Assembly (NCBI GenBank): GCA_030180135.1
Contig: CM058239.1
Span: forward strand, 115,229,318 to 115,293,317
Length of the DNA stretch: 64,000 nucleotides
Origin: Orychophragmus violaceus
Taxonomy: Eukaryota; Streptophyta; Magnoliopsida; Brassicales; Brassicaceae
Direction of reading: 5' to 3'
Shown: positions 10,434-23,036 of the stretch, piece after piece
How the letters are laid out: the number at the start of each line of letters is the position of its first letter
How positions within the stretch are numbered: position 1 is the stretch's first letter
The notes under the pieces: model-generated
The model's input: the letters and a program-made list of their open reading frames with translations, nothing else
What the model was told of the DNA's origin: nothing
Databases searched by the model: none
Position numbers and translations under genes: made by a program

Positions 10434-12079
10434 CTATCTCGGCCATACTGACTGACGCGATGGATTATCCTGACCAGATGCACCGCCGAGAAGGATTCTA
10501 AGGCCAAAACCTCCTAATGAACTGACGTGAAGGACTATCTTGGCCATACTGACTAACGGGATGGAAACGAACTGACGGGATGGAAACGAACTGACGTGAA
10601 GGACTATCTCGGCCATACTGACTGACGTGATGGATTATCCTGACCAGATGCACCGCCGAGAAGGATTCTAAGGCCAAAACCTCCTAATGAACTGACGTGA
10701 GGGACTATCTTGGCCATACTGACTAACGGGATGGAAACGAACTGACGGGAAGGACTATCTTGGCCATACTGACTGACGTGATGGATTATCCTGACCAGAT
10801 GCACCGCCGAGAAGGATTCTAAGGCCAATACCTCCTAATGGACTGACGGGAAGGACTATCTCGGCCATATTGACTGATGGGACGGAAACGAACTGACGTG
10901 AAGGACTATCTCGGCCATACTGACTAACGGGATGGAAACGAACTGACGGGAAGGACTATCTCGGCCATACTGACTAACGGGATGGATTATCCTGACCAGA
11001 TGCACCGCCGAGAAGGATTATAAGGCCAAAATGCAAGTTTCCATGACCCAGGAAGAATTGGATCGAGTTTTTTTGAAACTATCATGACCAAAACCCTTAA
11101 AATGGGATATAAAAGAGGTCTGGTGAAGAAATTGGTGGAAAAAACAATGACGGGATAGGATAAACTGATTTTATCCACCGGGGGAAGGATCCTAAGGCCA
11201 AAACCTCCTAATGGACTACCGGGATGGAAACGAACTGACGGGAAGGACTATCTCAGCCATACTGACTGACGTGATGGATCATCATGACCGGATGAACCGC
11301 CGGGAAGGATCCTAAGGCCAAAACCTCCTAATGGACTGACGGAAAGGACTATCTTGGCCATACTGACTAACGGGATGGATTATCATGACCGGATGAACCG
11401 CCGTGAAGGATCCTAAGACCAAAAAACCACCCTAAATGATGTAAGGTGTGGAATCCCTCGACCAAAAAAACAAAGGACTAGCATTCTCGCGGCCAGAATG
11501 ACTGACGGGATGGAAACGAACTGACGGAAAGGACTATCTTGGCCATACTGACTAACGTGATGGATTATCCTGACCAGATGCACCGCCGAGAAGGATTCTA
11601 AGGCCAAAATGCAAGTTTCCATGACCCAGGAAGAATTGGATCGAGTTTTTTTGAAACTATCATGACCAAAACCCTTAAAATGGGATATAAAAGAGGTCTG
11701 GTCAAGAAATTGGTGGAAAAAACAATAACGGGATAGGATAAACTGATTCTATCCACCGGGGGAAGGATCCTAAGGCCAAAACCTCCTAATGGACTGACGG
11801 GAAGGACTATCTCGGCCATACTGACTAACGGGATGGATTATCCTGACCAGATGCACCGCCGAGAAGGATTCTAAGGCCAAAATGCAAGTTTCCATGACCC
11901 AGGAAGAATTGGATCGAGTTTTTTTGAAACTATCATGACCAAAACCCTTAAAATGGGATATAAAAGAGGTCTGGTCAAGAAATTGGTGGAAAAAACAATA
12001 ACGGGATAGGATAAACTGATTCTATCCACCGGGGGAAGGATCCTAAGGCCAAAACCTCCTAATGGACTGACGGGAAGGA
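10434..12079 (+). repeat. 1,646-bp duplicated segment, second copy
   Basis: Direct duplicate of the preceding 1,646 bp. At the joint the second L273 runs into CTCGGCCATACTGACTGACGCG, skipping the K' unit that normally lies between (292 bp). Both joined sequences share the run GACTGACGGGAAGGACTATC, so unequal crossover in that shared core is the simplest origin. Private bases: CTTGGCC near 10,760, GGATTATAAGG near 11,016 and CGCCGTGAAGG near 11,400. Confidence 0.92.
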
Positions 12080-13265
12080 CTATCTCGGCCATACTGACTA
12101 ACGGGATGGATTATCCTGACCAGATGCACCGCCGAGAAGGATTCTAAGGCCAAAATGCAAGTTTCCACCAATGACGGGATGGATTATCCTTTCCAGATGC
12201 ACCGCCGAGAAGGATTCTAAGGGGCCAAAAAACCACCCTAATGACGTAAGGTGTGGAATCCCTCGGCCAAAACAACAAAGGACTAGCATTCTCGCGATGG
12301 ATTATCCTGACCAGATGCACCGCCGAGAAGGATTCTAAGGCCAAAACCTCCTAATGGACTGACGGGAAGGACTATCTCGGCCATACTGACTGACGTGATG
12401 GATTATCCTGACCAGATGCACCGCCGAGAAGGATTCTAAAGCCAAAACCTCCTAATGAACTGACGTGAAGGACTATCTTGGCCATACTGACTAACGGGAT
12501 GGAAACGAACTGACGGGAAGGACTATCTCGGCCATACTGACTGACGTGATGGATTATCCTGACCAGATGCACCGCCGAGAAGGATTCTAAGGCCAAAACC
12601 TCCTAATGAACTGACGTGAAGGACTATCTTGGCCATACTGACTAACGGGATGGAAACGAAATGAGGGGAAGGACTATCTCGGCCATACTGACTGACGTGA
12701 TGGATTATCCTGACCAGATGCACCGCCGAGAAGGATTCTAAGGCCAAAACCTCCTAATGGACTGACGGGAAGGACTATCTCGGCAATACTGACTGACGGG
12801 ACGGAAATGAACTGACGTGAAGGACTATCTCGGCCATACTGACTAACGGGATGGAAACGAACTGACGGGAAGGACTATCTCGGCCATACTGACTAACGGG
12901 ATGAAAACGAACTGACGGGAAGGACTATCTCGGCCATACTGACTAACGGGATGGATTATCCTGACCGGATGAACCGCCGGGAAGGATCCTAAGGCCAAAA
13001 AACCACCCTAAATGACGTAAGGTGTGGAATCCCTCGACCAAAAAAATAAAGGACTAGCATTCTCGCGGCGAGAATGACTGACGGGATGGAAACGAACAGA
13101 CGGGAATGACTATCTCGGCCATACTGACTGACGGGATGGAAACGAACTGACGGGAAGGACTATCTCGGCCATACTGACTGACGGAAGGACTATCTCGGCC
13201 ATACTGACTAACGGGATGGCTTATCCCGACCAGATGCACCGCCGAGAAGGATTCTAAGGCCAAAA

Positions 13266-15450
13266 TGCAAGTTTCCATGACCCAGGAAGAATTGGATCGA
13301 GTTTTTTTGAAACTATCATGACCAAAACCCTTAAAATGGGATATAAAAGAGGTCTGGTGAAGAAATTGGTGGAAAACAAATGACCCGAAAAACCCGTCTA
13401 TACACCCTGGGAAGGTTATAGCCTACCGAGAACCAAGGTTCCTTGACCCGAAAAAAGTGACTCGAGTTTTTTTGAAACTATCAAGACCCAAACCTCTCAA
13501 ATGGATAACAAAGAGGTCTGGTGAAGAAATTGGTGGAAAAAACAATGACGGGATAGGATAAACTGATTCTATCCACCGAGGGAAGGATCCTAAGGACAAA
13601 ACCTCCTAATGGACTGACGGGAAGGACTATCTCGGCCATACTGACTAACGGGATGGATTATCCCGACCAGATGCACCGCCGAGAAGGATTTTAAGGCCAA
13701 AATGCAAGTTTCCTTGACCCAGGAAGAATTGGATCGAGTTTTTTTGAAACTATCATGACCAAAACCCTTAAAATGGGATATAAAAGAGGTCTGGTGAAGA
13801 AATTGGTGGAAAACAAATGACCCGAAAAACCCGTCTATACACCGTGGGAAGGTTATAGCCTACCGAGAACCAAGGTTCCTTGACCCGAAAAAATTGACTC
13901 GAGTTTTTTTGAAACTATCAAGACCCAAACCTCTCAAATGGATAACAAAGAGGTCTGGTGAAGAAATTGGTGGAAAAAACAATGACGGGATAGGATAAAC
14001 TGATTCTATCCACCGGGGGAAGGATCCTAAGGCCAAAACCTCCTAATGGACTGACGGGAAGGACTATCTCGGCCATACTGACTAACGGGATGGATTATCC
14101 TGACCAGATGCACCGTCGAGAAGGATTCTAAGGCCAAAATGCAAGTTTCCATGATCCAGGAAGAATTGGATCGAGTTTTTTTGAAACTATCATGACCAAA
14201 ACCCTTAAAATGGGATATAAAAGAGGCATGGTGAAGAAATTGGTGGAAAACAAATGACCCGAAAAACCCGTCTATACACCGTGGGAAGGTTATAGCCTAC
14301 CGAGAACCAAGGTTCCTTGACCCGAAAAAATTGACTCGAGTTTTTTTGAAACTATCAAGACCCAAACCTCTCAAATGGATATGAAAGAGGTCTGGTGAAG
14401 AAATTGGTGGAAAAAACAATGACGGGATAGGATAAACTGATTCTATCCACTGGGGGAAGGATCCTAAGGCCAAAACCTCCTAATGGACTGACGGGAAGGA
14501 CTATCTCGGCCATACTGACTAACGGGATGGATTATCCTGACCAGATGCACCGCCGAGAAGGATTCTAAGGCCAAAATGCAAGTTTCAATGACCCATGAAG
14601 AATTGGATCGAGTTTTTTTGAAACTATCATGACCAAAACCCTTAAAATGGGATATAAAAGAGGTCTGGTGAAGAAATTGGTGGAAAACAAATGACCCGAA
14701 AAACCCGTCCATACACCGTGGGAAGGTTATAGCCTACCGAGAACCAAGGTTCCTTGACCCGAAAAAATTGACTCGAGTTTTTTTGAAACTATCAAGACCC
14801 AAACCTCTCAAATGGATAACAAAGAGGTCTGGTGAAGAAATTGGTGGAAAAAACAATGACGGGATAGGATAAACTGATTCTATCCACCGGGGGAAGGATC
14901 CTAAGGCCAAAACCTCCTAATGGACTGACGTGAAGGACTATCTCGGCCATAATGACTAACGGGATGGATTATCCTGACCAGATGCACCGCCGAGAAGGAT
15001 TCTAAGGCCAAAATGCAAGTTTCCATGACCCAGGAAGAATTGGATCGAGTTTTTTTGAAACTATCATGACCAAAACCCTTAAAATGGGATATAAAAAAGG
15101 TCTGGTGAAGAAATTGGTGGAAAACAAATGACCCGAAAAACCCGTCCATACACCGTGGGAAGGTTATAGCCTACCGAGAACCAAGGTTCCTTGACCCGAA
15201 AAAATTGACTCGAGTTTTTTTGAAACTATCAAGACCCAAACCTCTCAAATGGATAACAAAGAGGTCTAGTGAAGAAATTGGTGGAAAAAACAATGACGGG
15301 ATAGGATAAACTGATTCTATCCACCGGGGGAAGGATCCTAAGCCCAAAACCTCCTAATGGACTGACGGGAAGGACTATCTCGGCCATACTGACTGACGTG
15401 ATGGATTATCCTGACCAGATGCACCGCCGAGAAGGATTCTAAGGCCAAAA
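13266..15450 (+). repeat. Run of five L units, each exactly 437 bp
   Basis: TGCAAGTTTCC-type starts lie at 13,266, 13,703, 14,140, 14,577 and 15,014, with the next at 15,451, so all five periods are 437 bp. Private point changes mark single units: CCTTGACCC at about 13,711, ATGATCCAGG at about 14,151, AATGACCCATG at about 14,587 and GATATAAAAAAGG at about 15,090. Point changes without length change suggest recent expansion by whole units. Confidence 0.95.
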
Positions 15451-15637
15451 TGCAAGTTTCAATGACCCAGGAAGAATTGGATCGAGTTTTTTTGAAACTA
15501 TCATGACCAAAACCCTTAAAATGGGATATACAAGAGGTCTGGTGAAGAAATTGGTGGAAAACAAATGACCCGAAAAACCCGTCTATACACTGTGGGAAGG
15601 TTATAGCCTACCGAGAAACAAGGTTCCTTGACCCGAA
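15451..15637 (+). repeat. Truncated L unit at the end of the L437 run
   Basis: This L unit runs normally to GGTTCCTTGACCCGAA and then joins ATGACGTAAGG of a K unit at about 15,637. The second half and tail of L and the start of K are missing. The two parents share AAA at the joint, so the junction has only short homology. Confidence 0.88.
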
Positions 15638-15861
15638 ATGACGTAAGGTGTGGAATCCCTCGGCCAAAACAACAAAGGACTAGAATTCTCGCGGCCAGAA
15701 TGACTGACGGGATGAAAACGAACTGACGGGAATGACTATCTCGGCCATACTGACTGACGGGATGGAAACGAACTGACGGAAAGGACTATCTTGGCCATAC
15801 TGACTAACGTGATGGATTATCCTGACCAGATGCACCGCCAAGAAGGATTCTAAGGCCAAAA
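15638..15861 (+). repeat. Partial K plus S units
   Basis: A K unit missing its left part begins at TGACGTAAGGTGTGG. It carries the variant GGACTAGAATTCTCG, which creates GAATTC; the same variant appears near 36,887 and 53,537. S units then lead to the next L273. Confidence 0.85.
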
Positions 15862-18800
15862 TGCAAGTTTCCATGACCCAGGAAGAATTGGATCGAGTTT
15901 TTTTGAAACTATCATGACCAAAACCCTTAAAATGGGATGTAAAAGAGGTCTTGTGAAGAAATTGGTGGAAAAAACAATGACGGGATAGGATAAACTGATT
16001 CTATCCACCGGGGGAAGGATCCTAAGGCCAAAACCTCCTAATGGACTGACGGGAAGGACTATCTCGGCCATACTGACTAACGGGATGGATTATCCTGACC
16101 AGATGCACCGCCGAGAAGGATTCTAAGGCCAAAATGCAAGTTTCCACCAATGACGGGATGGATTATCCTTTCCAGATGCACCGCCGAGAAGGATTCTAAG
16201 GGGCCAAAAAACCACCCTAATGACGTAAGGTGTGGAATCCCTCGGCCAAAACAACAAAGGACTAGCATTCTCGCGATGGATTATCCTGACCAGATGCACC
16301 GCCGAGAAGGATTCTAAGGCCAAAACCTCCTAATGGACTGACGGGAAGGACTATCTCGGCCATACTGACTGACGTGATGGATTATCCTGACCAGATGCAC
16401 CGCCGAGAAGGATTCTAAGGCCAAAACCTCCTAATGAACTGACGTGAAGGACTATCTTGGCCATACTGACTAACGGGATGGAAACGAACTGACGGGAAGG
16501 ACTATCTCGGCCATACTGACTGACGTGATGGATTATTCTGACCAGATGCACCGCCGAGAAGGATTCTAAGGCCAAAACCTCCTAATGAACTGACGTGAAG
16601 GACTATCTTGGCTATACTGACTAACGGGATGGAAACGAACTGACGGGAAGGACTATCTCGGCCATACTGACTGACGTGATGGATTATCCTGACCAGATGC
16701 ACCGCCGAGAAGGATTCTAAGGCCAAAACCTCCTAATGGACTGACGGGAAGGACTATCTCGGCCATACTGACTGACGGGACGGAAACGAACTGACGTGAA
16801 GGACTATCTCGGCCATACTGACTAACGGGATGGAAACGAACTGACGGGAAGGACTATCTCGGCCATACTGACTAACGGGATGGATTATCCTGACCAGATG
16901 CACCGCCGAGAAGGATTCTAAGGCCAAAATGCAAGTTTCCATGACCCAGGAAGAATTGGATCGAGTTTTTTTGAAACTATCATGACCAAAACCCTTAAAA
17001 TGGGATATAAAAGAGGTCTGGTGAAGAAATTGGTGTAAAAAACAATGACGGGATAGGATAAACTGATTCTATCCAACGGGGGAAGGATCCTAAGGCCAAA
17101 ACCTCCTAATGGACTACCGGGATGGAAACGAACTGACGGGAAGGACTATCTCAGCCATACTGACTGACGTGATGGATTATCCTGACCGGATGAACCGCCG
17201 GGAAGGATCCTAAGGCCAAAACCTCCTAATGGACTGACGGAAAGGACTATCTTGGCCATACTGACTAACGGGATGGATTATCATGACCGGATGAACCGCC
17301 GGGAAGGATCCCAAGACCAAAAAACCACCCTAAATGACGTAAGGTGTGGAATCCCTCGACCAAAAAAACAAAGGACTAGCATTCTCGCGGCCAGAATGAC
17401 TGACGGGATGGAAACGAACTGACGGAAAGGACTATCTTGGCCATACTGACTAACGTGATGGATTATCCAGACCAGATGCACCGCCGAGAAGGATTCTAAG
17501 GCCAAAATGCAAGTTTCCTTGACCCAGGAAGAATTGGATCGAGTTTTTTTGAAACTATCATGACCAAAACCCTTAAAATGGGATATAAAAGAGGTCTGGT
17601 CAAGAAATTGGTGGAAAAAACAATGACGGGATAGGATAAACTGATTCTATCCACCGGGGGAAGGATCCTAAGGCCAAAACCTCCTAATGGACTGACGGGA
17701 AGGACTATCTCGGCCATACTGACTAACGGGATGGATTATCCTGACCAGATGCACCGCCGAGAAGGATTCTAAGGCCAAAATGCAAGTTTCCACCAATGAC
17801 GGGATGGATTATCCTTTCCAGATGCACCGCCGAGAAGGATTCTAAGGGGCCAAAAAACCACCCTAATGACGTAAGGTGTGGAATCCCTCGGCCAAAACAA
17901 CAAAGGACTAGCATTCTCGCGATGGATTATCCTGACAAGATGCACCGCCGAGAAGGATTCTAAGACCAAAACCTCCTAATGGACTGACGGGAAGGACTAT
18001 CTCGGCCATACTGACTGACGTGATGGATTATCCTGACCAGATGCACCGCCGAGAAGGATTCTAAGGCCAAAACCTCCTAATGAACTGACGTGAAGGACTA
18101 TCTTGGCCATACTGACTAACGGGATGGAAACGAACTGACGGGATGGAAACGAACTGACGGGAAGGACTATCTCGGCCATACTGACTGACGTGATGGATTA
18201 TCCTGACCAGATGCACCGCCGAGAAGGATTCTAAGGCCAAAACCTCCTAATGAACTGACGTGAAGGACTATCTTGGCCATACTGACTAACGGAATGGAAA
18301 TGAACTGACGGGAAGGACTATCTCGGCCATACTGACTGACGTGATGGATTATCCTGACCAGATGCACCGCCGAGAAGGATTCTAAGGCCAAAACCTCCTA
18401 ATGGACTGACGGGAAGGACTATCTCGGCAATACTGACTGACGGGACGGAAACGAATTGACGTGAAGGACTATCTCGGCCATACTGACTAACGGGATGGAA
18501 ACGAACTGACGGGAAGGACTATTTCGGCCATACTGACTAACGGGATGGAAACGAACTGACGGGAAGGACTATCTCGGCCATACTAACTAACGGGATGGAT
18601 TATCCTGACCGGATGAACCGCCGGGAAGGATCCTAAGGCCAAAAAACCACCCTAAATGATGTAAGGTGTGGAATCCCTCGACCAAAAAAACAAAGGACTA
18701 GCATTCTCGCGGCGAGAATGACTGACGGGATGGAAACGAACTGACGGGAATGACTATCTCGGCCATACTGACTGATGGGATGGAAACGAACTGACGGGAA

Positions 18801-20018
18801 GGACTATCTCGGCCATACTGACTGACGGAAGGACTATCTCGGCCATACTGACTAACGGGATGGATTATCCTGACCAAATGCACCGCCGAGAAGGATTCTA
18901 AGGCCAAAATGCAAGTTTCCATGACCCAGGAAGAATTGGATCGAGTTTTTTTGAAACTATCATGACCAAAACCCTTAAAATGGGATATAAAAGAGGTCTG
19001 GTGAAGAAATTGGTGGAAAACAAATGACCCGAAAAACCCGTCCATACACCGTGGGAAGGTTATAGCCTACCGAGAACCAAGGTTCCTTGACCCGAAAAAA
19101 TTGACTCGAGTTTTTTTGAAACTATCAAGACCCAAACCTCTCAAATGGATAACAAAGAGGTCTGGTGAAGAAATTGGTGGAAAAAACAATGACGGGATAG
19201 GATAAACTGATTCTATCCACCGGGGGAAGGATCCTAAGGCCAAAACCTCCTAATGGACTGACGTGAAGGACTATCTCGGCCATAATGACTAACGGGATGG
19301 ATTATCATGACCAGATGCACCGCCGAGAAGGATTCTAAGGCCAAAATGCAAGTTTTCATGACCCAGGAAGAATTGGATCGAGTTTTTTTGAAACTATCAT
19401 GACCAAAACCCTTAAAATGGGATATAAAAGAGGTCTGGTGAAGAAATTGGTGGAAAACAAATGACCCGAAAAACCCGTCTATACACCGTGGGAAGGTTAT
19501 AGCCTACCGAGAACCAAGGTTCCTTGACCCGAAAAAATTGACTCGAGTTTTTTTGAAACTATCAAGACCCAAACCTCTCAAATGGATAACAAAGAGGTCT
19601 GGTGAAGAAATTGGTGGAAAAAACAATGACAGGATAGGATAAACTGATTCTATCCACCGGGGGAAGGATCCTAAGGCCAAAACCTCCTAATGGACTGACG
19701 TGAAGGACTATCTCGGCCATACTGACTAACGGGATGGATTATCCTGACCAGATGAACCGCCGGGAAGGATCCTAAGGCCAAAAAACCACCCTAAATGACG
19801 TAAGGTGTGGAATCCCTCGGCCAAAACAACAAAGGACTAGCATTCTCGCAGCCAGAATGACTGACGGGATGGAAACGAACTGACGGGAATGACTATCTCG
19901 GCCATACTGACTGACGGGATGGAAACGAACTGACGGAAAGGACTATCTTGGCCATACTGACTAACGTGATGGATTATCCTGACCAGATGCACCGCCAAGA
20001 AGGATTCTAAGGCCAAAA
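15862..20018 (+). repeat. Zone C block 1 (4,157 bp)
   Basis: Order: L273 15,862; K' 16,135; S/T; Lpart 16,930; S; K near 17,285; S; L273 17,508; K' 17,781; S/T; K near 18,600; S; L437 18,910; L437-type unit 19,347 that ends in a K near 19,785; S to 20,018. K' to K' is 1,646 bp. The longest open frame in the window (minus strand, 18,698-19,045) lies here and consists wholly of K, S and L sequence. Confidence 0.9.
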
Positions 20019-23000
20019 TGCAAGTTTCCATGACCCAAGAAGAATTGGATCGAGTTTTTTTGAAACTATCATGACCAAAACCCTTAAAATGGGATATAAA
20101 AGAGGTCTTGTGAAGATATTGGTGGAAAAAACAATGACGGGATAGGATAAACTGATTCTATCCACCGGGGGAAGGATCCTAAGGCCAAAACCACCTAATG
20201 GACTGACGGGAAGGACTATCTCGGCCATACTGACTAACGGGATGGATTATCCTGACCAGATGCACCGCCGAGAAGGATTCTAAGGCCAAAATGCAAGTTT
20301 CCACCAATGACGGGATGGATTATTCTTTCCAGATGCACCGCCGAGAAGGATTCTAAGGGGCCAAAAAACCACCCTAATGACGTAAGGTGTGGAATCCCTC
20401 GGCCAAAACAACAAAGGACTAGCATTCTCGCGATGGATTATCCTGACCAGATGCACCGCCGAGAAGGATTCTAAGGCCAAAACCTCCTAATGGACTGACG
20501 GGAAGGACTATCTCGGCCATACTGACTGACGTGATGGATTATCCTGACCAGATGCACCGCCGAGATGGATTCTAAGGCCAAAACCTCCTAATGAACTGAC
20601 GTGAAGGACTATCTTGGCCATACTGACTAACAGGATGGAAACGAACAGACGGGAAGGACTATCTCGGCCATACTGACTGACGTGATGGATTATCCTGACC
20701 AGATGCACCGCCGAGAAGGATTCTAAGGCCAAAACCTCCTAATGAACTGACGTGAAGGACTATCTTGGCTATACTGACTAACGGGATGGAAACGAACTGA
20801 CGGGAAGGACTATCTCGGCCATACTGACTGACGTGATGGATTATCCTGACCAGATGCACCGCCGAGAAGGATTCTAAGGCCAAAACCTCCTAATGGACTG
20901 ACGGGAAGGACTATCTCGGCCATACTGACTGACGGGACGGAAACGAACTGACGTGAAGGACTATCTCGGCCATACTGACTAACGGGATGGAAACGAATTG
21001 ACGGGAAGGACTATCTCGGCCATACTGACTAATGGGATGGGTTATCCTGACCAGATGCACCGCCGAGAAGGATTCTAAGGCCAAAATGCAAGTTTCCATG
21101 ACCCAGGAAGAATTGGATCGAGTTTTTTTGAAACTATCATGACCAAAACCCTTAAAATGGGATATAAAAGAGGTCTGGTGAAGAAATTGGTGGAAAAAAC
21201 AATGACGGGATAGGATAAACTGATTCTATCCACCGGGGGAAGGATCCTAAGGCCAAAACCTCCTAATGGACTACCGGGATGGAAACGAACTGATGGGAAG
21301 GACTATCTCAGCCATACTGACTGACGTGATGGATTATCCTGACCGGATGAACCGCCGGGAAGGATCCTAAGGCCAAAACCTCCTAATGGACTGACGGAAA
21401 GGACTATCTTGGCCATACTGACTAACGCGATGGATTATCATGACCGGATGAACCGCCGGGAAGGATCCCAAGACCAAAAAACCACCCTAAATGACGTAAG
21501 GTGTGGAATCCCTCGACCAAAAAAACAAAGGACTAGCATTCTCGCGGCCAGAATGACTGACGGGATGGAAACGAACTGACGGAAAGGACTATCTTGGCCA
21601 TACTGACTAACGTGATGGATTATCCTGACCAGATGCACCGCTGAGAAGGATTCTAAGGCCAAAATGCAAGTTTCCATGACCCAGGAAGAATTGGATCGAG
21701 TTTTTTTGAAACTATCATGACCAAAACCCTTAAAATGGGATATAAAAGAGGTCTGGTCAAGAAATTGGTGGAAAAAACAATGACGGGATAGGATAAACTG
21801 ATTCTATCCACCGGGGGAAGGATCCTAAGGCCAAAACCTCCTAATGGACTGACGGGAAGGACTATCTCGGCCATACTGACTAACGGGATGGATTATCCTG
21901 ACCAGATGCACCGCCGAGAAGGATTCTAAGGCCAAAATACAAGTTTCCACCAATGACGGGATGGATTATCCTTTCCAGATGCACCGCCGAGAAGGATTCT
22001 AAGGGGCCAAAAAACCACCCTAATGACGTAAGGTGTGGAATCCCTCGGCCAAAACAACAAAGGACTAGCATTCTCGCGATGGATTATCCTGACAAGATGC
22101 ACCGCCGAGAAGGATTCTAAGACCAAAACCTCCTAATGGACTGACGGGAAGGACTATCTCGGCCATACTGACTGACGTGATGGATTATCCTGACCAGATG
22201 CATCGCCGAGAAGGATTCTAAGGCCAAAACCTCCTAATGAACTGACGTGAAGGACTATCTTGGCCATACTGACTAACGGGATGGAAACAAACTGACGGGA
22301 TGGAAACGAACTGACGGGAAGGACTATCTCGGCCATACTGACTGACGTGATGGATTATCCTGACCAGATGCACCGCCGAGAAGGATTCTAAGGCCAAAAC
22401 CTCCTAATGAACTGACGTGAAGGACTATCTTGGCCATACTGACTAACGGGATGGAAACGAACTGACGGGAAGGACTATCTCGGCCATACTGACTGACGTG
22501 ATGGATTATCCTGACCAGATGCACCGCCGAGAAGGATTCTAAGGCCAAAACCTCCTAATGGACTGACGGGAAGGACTATCTCGGCAATACTGACTAACGG
22601 GACGGAAACGAACTGACGTGAAGGACTATCTCGGCCATACTGACTAACGGGATGGAAACGAACTGACGGGAAGGACTATCTCGGCCATACTGACTAACGG
22701 GATGGAAATGAACCGACGGGAAGGACTATCTCGGCCATACTGACTAACGGGATGGATTATCCTGACCGGATTAACCGCCGGGAAGGATCCTAAGGCCAAA
22801 AAACCACCCTAAATGACGTAAGGTGTGGAATCCCTCGACCAAAAAAACAAAGGACTAGCATTCTCGCGGCGAGAATGACTGACGGGATGGAAACGAACTG
22901 ACGGGAATGACTATCTCGGCCAAACTGACTGACGGGATGGAAACGGACTGACGGAAAGGACTATCTTGGCCATACTGACTAACGTGATGGATTATCCTGA

Positions 23001-23036
23001 CCAGATGCACCGCCAAGAAGGATTCTAAGGCCAAAA
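20019..23036 (+). repeat. Zone C block 2 (3,018 bp)
   Basis: Same order as block 1: L273 20,019; K' 20,292; Lpart 21,087; L273 21,665; K' 21,938; S/T; K; S. The L437-L437-K stretch of block 1 is absent, which accounts for the 1,139-bp shorter period. K' to K' is again 1,646 bp. Private: GCCAAAATACAAG at about 21,938 and CCGGATTAACC near 22,770. Confidence 0.9.

Larger units (their letters stand above)
8572..13702 (+). repeat. Higher-order repeat A, copy 3, enlarged to 5,131 bp
   Basis: This copy has the same order as copies 1 and 2 but is longer by 1,646 bp (5,131 = 3,485 + 1,646). The extra length is a direct duplication of 8,788-10,433. After the duplication the order resumes: L273 at 11,610 and 11,883, K' near 12,156, S/T, K, S, and an L437 at 13,266-13,702. 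That last unit is also the first member of the long L437 run. Confidence 0.93.

Noticed and set aside
18698..19045. Minus-strand open frame of 115 codons, the longest in the window
   Set aside because: It runs through L half 1, S and K units, and the same peptide pieces recur in other frames across the array. It has no domain, no consistent start context and no sign of codon-level constraint; indels and substitutions between copies ignore the frame.
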